DNA from: CALCHA01 sp035548175
Lineage (GTDB): Bacteria > Planctomycetota > Phycisphaerae > WQYP01
Length of the DNA: 64,000 nucleotides
Direction of reading: 5' to 3'
Assembly (NCBI GenBank): GCA_035548175.1
Contig: DASZTO010000024.1
Coordinates: forward strand, 1-64,000
Made by a program: the position numbers and the translations under genes. Positions 33,308 to 44,325 of the stretch are shown piece by piece (position 1 is the stretch's first letter; each line of letters opens with the position of its first letter). A model generated the notes under the pieces. That model worked only from the letters and a program-made list of their open reading frames with translations. It did no database searches and was not told the origin of the DNA.

Positions 33308-34441
33308 TTAGGGTTTTTTGGGTCGTTTGTAGAAGGGGAGCGGCGTGATGGTGGCTGGGGCGAAGCCGGAGGACAACTGGACTTCGACCTTGTCGCCGAT
33401 TTCCGCTTCCTCCGATCGGATGTAAGCCATGGCGATGGGGTTTTTCAATGTCGGGGAGTAGGCGCCGGACGTGATCGTGCCGATGCGTGCGCCGCCGGCG
33501 GGCTGGGTGACGGCCATCCCCTGGCGTGCGGATCGTGCGCCGTCGAGGATGAGGCCGACGAGTTTGTCGAAGGGTCCGGAGCGGCGCTGGATGATATCGT
33601 GTTTGCGGCGCAGGGCATCGGCGCCGACGAAGTCTTTTTGCAGATCGACGGCCCAATCGAGCCCGGCGGACAGGGGGTCTGTTTCTTCGGTGAGCTCGTG
33701 GCCGTAGAGGGGCATGCCGGCTTCGAGGCGGAGGGTGTCGCGAGCGCCCAGTCCGGCGGGCTTGAGGAGGGCGTGCTCGCCATCGCTTTTGAGGAGGTAA
33801 TTCATGGCGAGGCTTGCGGCGGTGGTGCCGCAGATGATTTCCGCGCCGTCTTCACCGGTGTAGCCGCTGCGAAAGACGGTGAACTGGATCATGAGCATGT
33901 AGCGCATGACTTGGAAGTGGTAGCGTTTGAGGTCGGAGACGGGCTCGGGGAGGACCTCATCGAGCAGTCCGACGGCTTTGGGGCCCTGGATGGCGACCAT
34001 GGCGGTTTTGAGGGTTTCGTCCTCGATGGAAAAGGCGGTCTGGCCCTTGTTTTGATCGAACCAGGCGAGGAGTTTTTCGCGGTTGGCGGCGTTGCAGACC
34101 AGGAGCCAGTGCCCCCCTCCGTTATCGAATCGGGAGACGATGACGTCGTCGAGGATGCCGCCATCCTCTTTGCAGACGAGGGAATACATGGATTGTCCGA
34201 CGGCGGCTTTGGCGAGGTTGCGCGTGCAGACGCGCTGGAGGAACTCTTCGGCGCCCTTGCCGGTGAATTTGAGGCGGCCCATGTGGGAGACGTCGAAGAT
34301 GCTGGCGGCGGTGCGCGTGTGAAGGTGCTCATCGATGATTCCGCGATAGAGCAGGGGCATTTCCCAGCCGGCGTAGGCGACCATGCGCGCCCCGGACTTG
34401 ATGTGAAAGTCGTAGAACGGCGTCCGATTGAGTTCTGGCAC
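33308..34441 (-). CDS. gcvT: Glycine cleavage system T protein (aminomethyltransferase)
   Basis: Releases ammonia from the H-protein intermediate and passes the methylene to tetrahydrofolate. The 377-residue product has 'LNRTPFYDFHIKSGARMVAY', 'AGWEMPLLYRG', 'SIFDVSHMGRLKFTG', 'MYSLVCKEDGGILDDVIVSR', 'RSGYTGEDGAEIICG' and 'LRLEAGMPLYGHEL', all family landmarks including the folate-site Asp. The frame opens at 34567, but the GTG at 34441 with GGAG six bases upstream gives the standard N-terminus and removes the overlap with the divergent SDR gene. gcvT-gcvH probably form one operon. Confidence 0.95.
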   Translation of the reverse strand: MPELNRTPFYDFHIKSGARMVAYAGWEMPLLYRGIIDEHLHTRTAASIFDVSHMGRLKFTGKGAEEFLQRVCTRNLAKAAVGQSMYSLVCKEDGGILDDVIVSRFDNGGGHWLLVCNAANREKLLAWFDQNKGQTAFSIEDETLKTAMVAIQGPKAVGLLDEVLPEPVSDLKRYHFQVMRYMLMIQFTVFRSGYTGEDGAEIICGTTAASLAMNYLLKSDGEHALLKPAGLGARDTLRLEAGMPLYGHELTEETDPLSAGLDWAVDLQKDFVGADALRRKHDIIQRRSGPFDKLVGLILDGARSARQGMAVTQPAGGARIGTITSGAYSPTLKNPIAMAYIRSEEAEIGDKVEVQLSSGFAPATITPLPFYKRPKKP

Positions 34442-34454
34442 AACCTGCTCCAGC

Positions 34455-34482
34455 TTCGCACGTGCAACGGGTGGACTATACT
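34455..34482 (+). promoter_or_regulatory. Possible sigma-70 promoter for the SDR gene
   Basis: TTCGCA at 34455, a 16-base spacer and TATACT at 34477-34482 in the gcvT/SDR divergent spacer. The -10 box is good (five of six), the -35 box weak. The start of transcription would fall about 50 bases before the ATG at 34539. Confidence 0.35.
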
Positions 34483-34538
34483 CCGTTGTCGCCAGCCTTC
34501 CAACGAGAAGGCAACGACGTGAAAAATGGAGTGCAAGC

Positions 34539-35312
34539 ATGGAAATGTCGAAAGCGCTGGCGAACAAAGTGGCGATCGTAACGGGGGCGTCGTCGGGAAT
34601 CGGCGCGGCGACGGCGATCGAGCTGGCGCGGATGGGGGCGGCGGTGGTGGTGCATGCGCGGCGGAAGGAGCGGCTTCAGGAGCTGGCGGCGAGCTGCATC
34701 GCCGGCGGCGGGCAGATGCGCGCGGTGGCTGGTGATGCGTCGAGCGCGACCGACAATGCCCGGTTGATCGACGAGGCGGCGGCGTTTTCCCGGGAAATCG
34801 GGCAGGGCGGGCGGATCGATATCGTGGTGGCCAATGCGGGGCGGGGGTTGGCGGGGGGGCTTTTGTCGTCGGATCAGGCGGCGTGGGAGGGTCTCTACAA
34901 GCTGAACGTGCTTGGGCCGGCGGATTTGATGAGGCGGGCGGGTGAGCGAATGGCGGAGCAGAAATCGGGGGACATCGTGGCGCTGGGGTCGGTGTCGGGG
35001 TACAACATTTCGCCGTTCTCGGGGTTTTATGGCTCGACGAAATTCGCCATTGCTTCGATTGCCGAGGCGTTCCGGCGGGAGGTGGGGGCGAAGGGCGTGC
35101 GAGTGACGACGATCATGCCGGCGGTGGTGATTTCGGAATTTCAGGAGAACGCGGGGTACACGAAGGAGAATTTTTACAAGACGATCGAGAAGTTCGGGAA
35201 GCCACTGGCGCCGGAGGATGTGGCGCGGGCGATCGGGTTTGTGGTGTCGCAGCCGGCGCACGTGCATATCAATCAGTTGATGATCCGGCCGACGGGGCAG
35301 GATTATCCGTGA
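34539..35312 (+). CDS. Short-chain dehydrogenase/reductase
   Basis: The 257-residue product is a classical SDR: 'VAIVTGASSGIGAATAIELA' (TGxxxGIG cofactor motif), 'VVHARRKERLQEL' (Arg after beta2 suggests NADPH), 'DIVVANAGRG' (NAG), 'GDIVALGSVSGYN' (catalytic Ser) and 'SGFYGSTKFAIASIAE' (YxxxK). The C-terminus 'VAHVHINQLMIRPTGQ'-like segment (here PAHVHINQLMIRPTGQDYP) resembles the YdfG/serine dehydrogenase group. Substrate not assignable. The ATG at 34539 opens the normal N-terminus. Confidence 0.9.
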   Translation: MEMSKALANKVAIVTGASSGIGAATAIELARMGAAVVVHARRKERLQELAASCIAGGGQMRAVAGDASSATDNARLIDEAAAFSREIGQGGRIDIVVANAGRGLAGGLLSSDQAAWEGLYKLNVLGPADLMRRAGERMAEQKSGDIVALGSVSGYNISPFSGFYGSTKFAIASIAEAFRREVGAKGVRVTTIMPAVVISEFQENAGYTKENFYKTIEKFGKPLAPEDVARAIGFVVSQPAHVHINQLMIRPTGQDYP

Positions 35313-35427
35313 GGCGGGGATGATGGGCGGGCATGGATGGTTGGAGAGTGTTATCGGGCGTGGGTGAAAAGTGGTGGGATAATCGTGCCGACAATCCATG
35401 GGAACTGAGCGGTTATGAGGGACTCCC

Positions 35428-35949
35428 ATGGCAAGAAACGGGGCAATGGCGGTGCTGGCGCTGGCGGGGCTTACGGCGTTTGCGGGGTATCAGTATGCGC
35501 ATGCGACGCCATCGTCTCCGGACGAGCTGGTGAACAAATCCGCGCCGGACTTTTCGCTGCCGCGCGTGGGCGGAGGGACGGTGTCGCTGCAGGACTTGCG
35601 GGGCAAGATCGTGGTGCTGGATTTCTGGTATCGGGCGTGTCCGTGGTGTTTGCGGGCGATGCCGCAGGTGAATCAGCTTGCGTCCGACTACAAATACAAG
35701 AACGTGGTGGTGGTGGGGATGAACATTGATCCGAACGAAGGCGATGCGCGGGCGGTGATCAGCCAACTGGGTCTGCGCTATGCGTCGGTGCGCGCTTCGC
35801 GCGAGACGGTGCGTGCGTTCGGCGTCGAGGGATATCCCACGGCCATTGTGATCGATCAGCAGGGCACGGTGCGGGCGGTTCACGTTGGCTATTCGGACAG
35901 CCTGCGCGACGATCTGGCGGCCGACATCAAGCCGCTGCTGAAGCCCTGA
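35428..35949 (+). CDS. Exported TlpA/AhpC-type thioredoxin-like protein
   Basis: The 173-residue product begins with a signal sequence or anchor (MAVLALAGLTAFAGYQYAHA). A redoxin fold follows: 'KSAPDFSLPRVGGGTVSLQD', 'GKIVVLDFWYRACPWCLRAM' with the C-P-W-C active site, 'VVVVGMNIDPNE', and the cis-proline region 'VEGYPTAIVIDQQG'. TlpA/ResA-like proteins reduce disulfides or haem-binding cysteines on the outer face of the membrane. The partner is unknown. The next gene is convergent. Confidence 0.88.
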   Translation: MARNGAMAVLALAGLTAFAGYQYAHATPSSPDELVNKSAPDFSLPRVGGGTVSLQDLRGKIVVLDFWYRACPWCLRAMPQVNQLASDYKYKNVVVVGMNIDPNEGDARAVISQLGLRYASVRASRETVRAFGVEGYPTAIVIDQQGTVRAVHVGYSDSLRDDLAADIKPLLKP

Positions 35950-35985
35950 CCGGGTTAATTGCGGCGGCGTCGAGGGCGGGGGCGA

Positions 35986-37167
35986 TCACCAGGAGATTTC
36001 GAAGGAGAGGCGGACGGAGGCCCAGGTGTCCCATTTGTCCTGGCCTTTGAATTCGGGGGACTCGGTGGTCCAGCTATAGGTGAATTCGAAGTATTTGAGG
36101 AAGCGGTGCGAGAGGCCGTACTCGACGCCGAAGAGGGCGTGCTCTGGGGAGACGGTGACGGGGTCGCGGTCGGAGAAGGCGTCGCCTTCGAGGAGGGAAT
36201 TGCGTGCGACCAATTCGCCGTAGGGCCTGGCGAAGAGGAAGAAGGACTGTTTGCGGAAGATGTCGCGCCAGGTGAAGGGGTCATCGGGGGAGGCGGGGCG
36301 ATAGGTGAAATCTCCGGGCATGGCGAGGTTTCCGGGTCCGAAATCGTCGGGCATGTTCCAGCCGGCGCGGAAGATGGCGCCGGCGTGGGCTTCGTCGAGC
36401 ACGGTGCCGGCGGTGAGGCCTACCTGGGGGAGCACCTGGACGCGCGGCGCCCAGGGTTGCCAGTCGGCGGGAGGAGTCCAGGCGTCGAGGCGCCAGCGTC
36501 GGTCGTACTTGATGGCGAACTCGGCCTCATCGTTGATCTGGTTGCTCCATCCGCGGGGGTAGGGATAGCCGAAGGTGTGGTGGACCATTTCCTGGGCGTT
36601 TTGCGCGAGCGAGCTGGGTCCGAGGATGCCGAGATCGACTTCGAGCGCTTCGTAGACTGGGACGTTTGCCTGGCGGTTGGCGCGCTGGAAGAAGAGGCCG
36701 CCATAGGTGTAACCGGCGAAGGGACGATCGTCCGGGATGGGTTGCGTGAGGACGTAATGCTTGGGGGTGTACATGGTCAGGGCGCCGACGAAGCCCATGG
36801 CGTGATCGGTGGCGCCTTTGGGGAACTCATCGGCGATGGAGGGGACGTTGTCGAGAAGGGCATCAACCCAGGGCGCCCGCCAGGCGAGCGACGCGCCGAC
36901 GCCGGAGGTGTAGTGTTTGTCGTGGCGGTCAATGGGTTTGGCCCATCCGCCGTCGTTGTCCCAGTAGAGGGTGAACTTCGATGCGTATTGCTCCGGCGGG
37001 CGATCGCTGAGCAGGGGGACCTGCGCCAAGGCGGGGGGCAGATCCTCGGGGTGAAGCGAGAGGGGCGGCGCCTGAAGCGTTCCCGCGGCGCGCGCCGTCG
37101 GCGGACCCGCACTGAGGCCGCACAGCGCCGCCATTGCCGCCGCCACCCATGCCGATCGTGCACGCAT
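35986..37167 (-). CDS. LpxR-family outer membrane protein (lipid A deacylase-like)
   Basis: The 393-residue product has a signal peptide ending near 'PPTARA' and a 12-strand-like barrel. LpxR landmarks are 'FTLYWDNDGGWAKPIDRHDK' (N and D of the active site), 'HYTSGVGASLAW', 'DDRPFAGYTYGGLFF' and 'AGTVLDEAHAGAIFRAGWN'. It closes with an aromatic residue (SFEISW), as outer membrane barrels do. LpxR removes a 3'-acyloxyacyl chain from lipid A. Whether this one has that activity is unproven. The ATG at 37167 has GAGG six bases upstream and is preferred to the GTG at 37179. Directly preceded by a lipoprotein gene on the same strand. Confidence 0.85.
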   Translation of the reverse strand: MRARSAWVAAAMAALCGLSAGPPTARAAGTLQAPPLSLHPEDLPPALAQVPLLSDRPPEQYASKFTLYWDNDGGWAKPIDRHDKHYTSGVGASLAWRAPWVDALLDNVPSIADEFPKGATDHAMGFVGALTMYTPKHYVLTQPIPDDRPFAGYTYGGLFFQRANRQANVPVYEALEVDLGILGPSSLAQNAQEMVHHTFGYPYPRGWSNQINDEAEFAIKYDRRWRLDAWTPPADWQPWAPRVQVLPQVGLTAGTVLDEAHAGAIFRAGWNMPDDFGPGNLAMPGDFTYRPASPDDPFTWRDIFRKQSFFLFARPYGELVARNSLLEGDAFSDRDPVTVSPEHALFGVEYGLSHRFLKYFEFTYSWTTESPEFKGQDKWDTWASVRLSFEISW

Positions 37168-37175
37168 CGCATTCC

Positions 37176-37766
37176 TCACGGCTGAAACTTGTATTGGGAA
37201 AGCAAACCGCGGATTTGCCGGCTGCCCTCTTCGTGCGCGCGGAGGCTGTTTTGCAGGTAAGCGCGCAGCTCCGGGTCGGTCGCCAGCGGGAGGGTTTCGG
37301 TGAGCAGGCTGATCTGCCAGTCGTAATCGGTGGACATATTGATCATCATGTCGCGCTCGAAGCTGATTTTGTCGTCGCCGCGCACCACCTTCTCCTGGCG
37401 ATCCTCCATGAACTTCTGCGCCCGTCCTTCGATGTCGTTGGAATAGTGGAAGGTGAGGTCGACATGATGCTCGCCGGCCCAGTGCTTCAACTGCTTGAGC
37501 AGATCGCCCTGCACGTCGCCCATGGTTTTGAAGAATTGCTTAAAGGGCTCATCGACGGGGCGCAGGGGCGTGCTGGTGTAAAAGGCGAGCTCTGTTTTCT
37601 GCTGGTGGGCGCGGGCGAGAGATGCGAGCACATCCCGCAGATCGGGGGTCATGGCCTGGGGCGTTGCGGGCTGCGTTGCGGGCCGGGTCCGCGGATGCGC
37701 CTGCTGTCCCGCGCATCCGGCCAGCAGCACGGTGATGAGCATCGCACAGCCAAGTCGCTTCTCCAT
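37176..37766 (-). CDS. Lipoprotein of unknown function
   Basis: The 196-residue product has a short signal with a lipobox, LITVLLAGC, followed by a Thr/Pro/Ala linker and a helical domain. 'LASLARAHQQKTELAFY', 'EPFKQFFKTMGDVQGDLLKQL', 'DDKISFERDMMINMSTDYDW' and 'LRAYLQNSLRAHEEGSRQIR' stand out. The last part looks DUF4142/ferritin-like but I cannot confirm a family. It lies between dapA (12-base gap) and the LpxR-type gene, so all three may be cotranscribed. Its stop codon abuts the LpxR leader. Confidence 0.75.
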   Translation of the reverse strand: MEKRLGCAMLITVLLAGCAGQQAHPRTRPATQPATPQAMTPDLRDVLASLARAHQQKTELAFYTSTPLRPVDEPFKQFFKTMGDVQGDLLKQLKHWAGEHHVDLTFHYSNDIEGRAQKFMEDRQEKVVRGDDKISFERDMMINMSTDYDWQISLLTETLPLATDPELRAYLQNSLRAHEEGSRQIRGLLSQYKFQP

Positions 37767-37778
37767 CCATCCGCTCCC

Positions 37779-38663
37779 TTATGCCAGGTTGTCCTGAATC
37801 AATCCCGCGTTGAACAGCGCCGCCTTGATCAACCCGCGGGTGCCGGCGGCGACCTCACACAGGGGCAGGCGCATGTCGCCGGTATCGCGCCCGAGGATGT
37901 TCATGGCCGTCTTGATGCCCATGGGATTGCCCTCGATGAAGAGGGCTTTGAAGAGCTCGAAATGCCTGAGGTGGATTTCGCGGGCTTCGTCGAGCCGCTG
38001 AGCCCGTGCCGCATCGACCATCTGGCGAATCTGCCTGGGGATGATGTTGCTGGCGACGCTGATCACGCCGGCGGCGCCCACGGCCAGCATGGGAAGCGTG
38101 AGGGAATCGTCGCCGGAGAGCACGGGAAAATTCATCGCGCATAGTTCGCTGCACGAATCGAGGCTGCCGGTGGCTTCCTTCATCGCGACGACATTCTTGT
38201 ATTCGCGCGCCAGGCGCATCACCGTGGCGTTGGCCATGGTGACGCCGGTGCGGCCGGGGATGTTGTAGAGGACAATCGGCAAATCCACGCTTTTGGCGAT
38301 GGCGGCGATGTGGCGGAACATGCCTTCCTGCGTGGGCTTGTTGTAGTAGGGATTGACCAGCAGGGCGCCATCGGCGCCGATGCGCCTGGCGAAGGCGGTG
38401 AGATCGAGCGCTTCTTCGGTGGAGTTCGAACCGGTGCCGGCGATGACTTTCATCCCGGTGCCCCTGGCGGCTTTGACGGCGACCTCGATGACCTGGTGGT
38501 GCTCCTCGTGGCTGAGGGTGGGGGATTCGCCGGTGGTTCCCACGGGCACGATGCCGTTGGTGCCGCCCCTGGCCTGAAAGTCGATCTGCTTTTCGAAGCC
38601 GGCGCGATCGAATTGGCCGTTTTTAAAGGGGGTGACCAGGGCGGTGAACGATCCGGAAAACAT
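37779..38663 (-). CDS. dapA: 4-hydroxy-tetrahydrodipicolinate synthase
   Basis: Condenses pyruvate and aspartate semialdehyde in lysine/diaminopimelate biosynthesis. The 294-residue product has 'FSGSFTALVTPFKNGQFD', 'GIVPVGTTGESPTLSHEEH', 'VIAGTGSNSTEEAL', 'LLVNPYYNKPTQEGMF' and 'VLYNIPGRTGV', with the catalytic Tyr at 133. 'VVAMKEATGS' holds the Schiff-base Lys at 162. Length is typical. ATG at 38663 with GGAG seven bases upstream; the frame to 38684 is a short extension. It is divergent from frr. Confidence 0.97.
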   Translation of the reverse strand: MFSGSFTALVTPFKNGQFDRAGFEKQIDFQARGGTNGIVPVGTTGESPTLSHEEHHQVIEVAVKAARGTGMKVIAGTGSNSTEEALDLTAFARRIGADGALLVNPYYNKPTQEGMFRHIAAIAKSVDLPIVLYNIPGRTGVTMANATVMRLAREYKNVVAMKEATGSLDSCSELCAMNFPVLSGDDSLTLPMLAVGAAGVISVASNIIPRQIRQMVDAARAQRLDEAREIHLRHFELFKALFIEGNPMGIKTAMNILGRDTGDMRLPLCEVAAGTRGLIKAALFNAGLIQDNLA

Positions 38664-38806
38664 GACCACTCCAGGGAAAAGCACGAATCGCCTGCTCCGG
38701 TGGGGAGGGCGGAAGGCGTTATTGTATCAGGATCATGCGCCGTAGCGACTCGCGGCGGGCTAGGATAATGCCGGAGCCGGGGCAGGCGGCCACTGAGGGG
38801 CTCGGC

Positions 38807-38835
38807 TTGACAGGCCGCGCGCGGGGCCGTAATTC
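38807..38835 (+). promoter_or_regulatory. Promoter for frr
   Basis: A perfect TTGACA at 38807-38812, a 17-base spacer and TAATTC at 38830-38835. The -10 box is weak but spacing is ideal. Transcription would start near 38842, leaving a leader of about 27 bases that contains the GGAGG of frr. Confidence 0.5.
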
Positions 38836-38868
38836 AAGATGCCGGCGGGGGGGTTATGGAGGTGTGCC

Positions 38869-39429
38869 ATGCCGCTGGATGAGATCCTGTTCGAAGCCGA
38901 AGAGTCGATGGAAAAGGCGCTCGATCACCTGAAGCACGAGTTGCAGGGACTGCGCACGGGGCGGGCGTCGACGGCGCTGGTGGATCGGGTGAAGGTGGAT
39001 TATTACGGCACGCCGACGGATTTGCGTTCGCTGGCGTCGCTGACCACGCCGGACGCCACGAGCATTCTGATCAAGCCGTTCGATCCGAGCTCGGTGAAGG
39101 ACATCGTGCGCGGGCTGGAGGCGGCGAACCTGGGGATCAATCCGCAGAACGACGGCAAGCAGATCCGGCTGGTGCTGCCACCGCTGTCGGGCGAGCGCCG
39201 GCAGCAGTTGGCGCACAAGGCGAAGGATGCGGCGGAGCAGTCGCGCATCGCGTTGCGGAACATTCGGCGCGATGCGAACAAGAAAGTGGACGGGGAGGAG
39301 AAGGAATCGCTGCTGACCGAAGATCAGGCCAAGGGCGGTCGGGACGATGTGCAGGAACTGCTCAAGAAGTTTGAGGGGCAGGTGGAGTCGCTGGTGGCGG
39401 CCAAGACGAAGGAAATCATGGAGGTGTGA
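38869..39429 (+). CDS. frr: Ribosome recycling factor
   Basis: Splits post-termination ribosomes together with EF-G. The 186-residue product has 'MEKALDHLKHELQGLRTGRAS', then 'ALVDRVKVDYYGTPTDLRSLASL'-type text, 'DPSSVKDIVRGLEAANLGINP', 'IRLVLPPLSGERRQQL', 'AHKAKDAAEQSRIALRNIRRDA' and a C-terminal 'VAAKTKEIMEV', a full-length family match. ATG at 38869 with GGAGG six bases upstream. The usual upstream partners pyrH and tsf are not adjacent here; the gene has its own promoter. Confidence 0.96.
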   Translation: MPLDEILFEAEESMEKALDHLKHELQGLRTGRASTALVDRVKVDYYGTPTDLRSLASLTTPDATSILIKPFDPSSVKDIVRGLEAANLGINPQNDGKQIRLVLPPLSGERRQQLAHKAKDAAEQSRIALRNIRRDANKKVDGEEKESLLTEDQAKGGRDDVQELLKKFEGQVESLVAAKTKEIMEV

Positions 39430-39504
39430 GGGCGCGCGTGCGGTGCAGGGGGCGTTGGGGGCGCGGTGTCCCGGGGCGGGTGGGGTTCCCGGGGGCGGGT
39501 GGGG

Positions 39505-41505
39505 TCATGAGCCGACGAGGGCCCGCAATTTTTCGGCCAAGACGCCGACCGGTGTCGCCCAGTCCTGGTAGGCTGGCTGGCGGAAGAGGGTGAAGGTGGG
39601 ATACCAGGGAGAATCGGGGCGGTTGAGCATCCACATGTGGCCGGGGGAAAAGGCGAGCAGCATCCAGACCGGTTTGGCCAGCGCTCCGGCGACGTGGACC
39701 ACCGAGGTGTCGATGGAGATGAGCAGGTCCATGTTCTGGAGGATGGCGGCGGTGTCGGAGAAGTCGTGGATGTCGGCGTCCAGGTCGGTGAAATCGGCGG
39801 CGGGGGAGCGCCAGGCCTCGGGCAGGCGGGGGGGTTTGGCCTGATCGGCGGCGGGCCCTTTTTGCAGGGAATAAAAGGAGACGCCGGGCACTTGCGCCAG
39901 GGGGGAAAACGCCGCCAGCGAGGCGGATCGCAGGAAATTCTCCGCCTGAAAAGCGCCGCCCTCCCACACCAGACCCACGCGAAAGCGGTTGCGCGAAGCG
40001 GCGAGGCGCTGCTTCCAGTGGGCGACCCTGGCGGGATCGGCGGCGATGTAAGGCACCGTGTTGGGCACGTTTTCCAGCGTCGTTTTGAACATGCCGGGGA
40101 GGGACATGATCGGATAATGGGTGTCAAACGGCGGCAATGGCACGCCGGAACTGGTCACCTCGCTGACGCCGCGGATCGATTTGACCAGATCGACGAGCGG
40201 GGGCTGTGCGCAGAGGATCACGTATCCGCCCATTTGCTCCGCGACGCGCGTGGCGTAGCGTCCGAAGAAGACGGTGTCGCCGAGGCCCTGTTCGCCGTAG
40301 AGCAGGATGCGTTTGCCGTTGAGGGGCGAGCCATCCCACTTGGGCTCTTTGAAATTCACCGCCGAGTTGCGCAGGCCCGGATGTTTCCAGCGCCATTCGT
40401 ACTCCGGCCAGGCCTCGGCATATTTGCCAAGCATCAGGCGGGCGACGGAAATATCGAAATGCAGCGTCGGCGGGGTGGGGTCCATCGCCAGCGATTTTTC
40501 CAGTGCCGCGAGGCCTTCGGCCGCCCGCCCGCCGCGGATCAGGGCGATGCCCAGCGAATGATAGAGCCGGCCGGAGGGCGCGATGGCGAGGCCCTTCTCG
40601 ATGGCGGCGACGGCTTCATCGAAGCGGCCGAAGGTGGAGAGTGCGTCGGCGATGAGCGAGTAAGGATCGGAGTTGTGGGGGAATTTGCGGGCGGTTTGCT
40701 GGGAGACTTGCAGGGCTTTGTCGAATTGCTTGGTGCGGTGCAGGCAGGCGGCGTAATTGAGCAGGGCGAGTTCGTCGTCAGGGTTGAGCGCGACGGCGCG
40801 TTCGAAGGCGGGGAGCGCTTCGGGATAGCGCCCGAGGTTGGCCAGGGCGGAGCCGAGGTTGCGCAGAATGGCGAAGTTGTTGGGGGCCATGGGCAGGGCG
40901 CGCTGCTGGCAGGCGAGGGCCTCTTCGTGTCGGCCGAGCTTTTCCAGGCAGACGCCCAGGGTGCTCAGGGTGTCGGCGTTGGCGGGTTCGAGCTCGGTGG
41001 CTTTGAGGAAGCAGGGGAGTGCGGCGGCGGGATTTTTGTCGAAGAGGCAGCAGCCGGCGTGGGTGTAGGCGATGGCCATGGAGGGATTGAGCTGCATGGC
41101 CTTCTGGGCGCTGATGAGGGCTTCATCGGGCCGGCCGGCGGCGCGCAGAAGGGCGGCGACGTTCACGTGGGCGCTGGCGTTGGCGGGGGCGATCTCGACG
41201 GCGCGGCGCGCCGATTGAAGACCAGCCTCGACCTGCCCGACGCAGCGCTGCAGCTCGGCCAGGTTGACGAAGATATCGGCATTGTTGGGTTGCAGCGCCG
41301 CAGCGCGCGCGACCAGCGGCAGCGCCTGCTGGGTGTGCCCGTGCTGGTGCAGCAGGACGCCCAGCATGTGCAGCGCATCGGGGTTGTTGGGATTCATCGC
41401 CAGCGTCTGGCGATAAGCCACCTCCGCCTCGGCCGCGCGGCCGGCTTGATGCAGCTTGAGCGCCGCGGCAAAGGTGCGGAGTTCCTGTTCGATGACGAGC
41501 GGCAT
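39505..41505 (-). CDS. TPR protein with C-terminal glycosyltransferase-like domain
   Basis: The 666-residue product has about ten tetratricopeptide repeats over residues 10-375 (typical units 'NPNNPDALHMLGVLLHQHG', 'EPANADTLSTLGVCLEKLG'). A C-terminal GT-B domain follows: 'GKRILLYGEQGLGDTVFFGR', 'FRVGLVWEGGAFQAEN', 'VSFYSLQKGPAADQ', 'LDADIHDFSDTAAILQNMDL' and 'ISIDTSVVHVAGALAKPVWML'. The last block is the donor-binding region of heptosyltransferase/GT9-like and OGT-like enzymes. Bacterial proteins of this layout are candidates for protein glycosylation. Flagellin or a surface protein as the substrate is only inferred. The long antisense frame over this gene is a shadow. Confidence 0.85.
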   Translation of the reverse strand: MPLVIEQELRTFAAALKLHQAGRAAEAEVAYRQTLAMNPNNPDALHMLGVLLHQHGHTQQALPLVARAAALQPNNADIFVNLAELQRCVGQVEAGLQSARRAVEIAPANASAHVNVAALLRAAGRPDEALISAQKAMQLNPSMAIAYTHAGCCLFDKNPAAALPCFLKATELEPANADTLSTLGVCLEKLGRHEEALACQQRALPMAPNNFAILRNLGSALANLGRYPEALPAFERAVALNPDDELALLNYAACLHRTKQFDKALQVSQQTARKFPHNSDPYSLIADALSTFGRFDEAVAAIEKGLAIAPSGRLYHSLGIALIRGGRAAEGLAALEKSLAMDPTPPTLHFDISVARLMLGKYAEAWPEYEWRWKHPGLRNSAVNFKEPKWDGSPLNGKRILLYGEQGLGDTVFFGRYATRVAEQMGGYVILCAQPPLVDLVKSIRGVSEVTSSGVPLPPFDTHYPIMSLPGMFKTTLENVPNTVPYIAADPARVAHWKQRLAASRNRFRVGLVWEGGAFQAENFLRSASLAAFSPLAQVPGVSFYSLQKGPAADQAKPPRLPEAWRSPAADFTDLDADIHDFSDTAAILQNMDLLISIDTSVVHVAGALAKPVWMLLAFSPGHMWMLNRPDSPWYPTFTLFRQPAYQDWATPVGVLAEKLRALVGS

Positions 41506-41656
41506 GATGGTTTTCCGGATGAAAGGGAATCAGGGTCACGCATGATAAATGGCGTGCCGCAAATGACAAAGGGCGGCTGCCGGAATGGCAGACGGGTCTC
41601 CCGACCAGGCACCTGCTATGGGGCAAAAAGGGCATTCGAGGGTGGTACGCCATTTG

Positions 41657-41685
41657 TTCATAGCGGGGCGACACGATTGCATAAT
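41657..41685 (+). promoter_or_regulatory. Possible promoter for clpB
   Basis: TTCATA at 41657, 17-base spacer, CATAAT at 41680-41685, which gives four of six and five of six matches to sigma-70 boxes. No CIRCE operator is visible in the spacer, and I see no convincing sigma-32 element. Confidence 0.35.
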
Positions 41686-41697
41686 GTTTTTATAGGT

Positions 41698-41716
41698 GCC
41701 TCCTTATTGGGGAGGC
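41698..41716 (+). promoter_or_regulatory. Hairpin hiding a Shine-Dalgarno in the clpB leader
   Basis: GCCTCC (41698-41703) pairs with GGAGGC (41711-41716) across a 7-nt loop. The 3' arm contains the only strong ribosome-binding sequence before clpB, GGGGAGG. A temperature-dependent opening would suit a heat-shock chaperone, but a six-bp GC-rich stem is stable, so this is a hypothesis. Confidence 0.4.
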
Positions 41717-41719
41717 CGG

Positions 41720-41736
41720 ATGGTGAATCTGTGCGA

Positions 41737-41749
<13 letters not shown>
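41720..41749 (+). CDS. Candidate 9-codon leader peptide overlapping the clpB start
   Basis: ATG at 41720, four bases after GGGGAGG, encodes MVNLCEWIN and stops at TGA 41747-41749. The clpB ATG at 41737 lies inside it in another frame. The clpB start itself has no ribosome-binding site at a normal distance, so coupling through this peptide would explain how it is translated. Not proven. Confidence 0.4.

Positions 41750-44321
<2,572 letters not shown>

Positions 44322-44325
<4 letters not shown>

Noticed and set aside
39637..41736. 700-codon open extension in front of ClpB
   Set aside because: It is antisense to the well-supported TPR-glycosyltransferase gene; stop codons are rare there only because of the high GC content.
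41506..41736. CIRCE operator before clpB
   Set aside because: No TTAGCACTC-N9-GAGTGCTAA-like repeat could be found.
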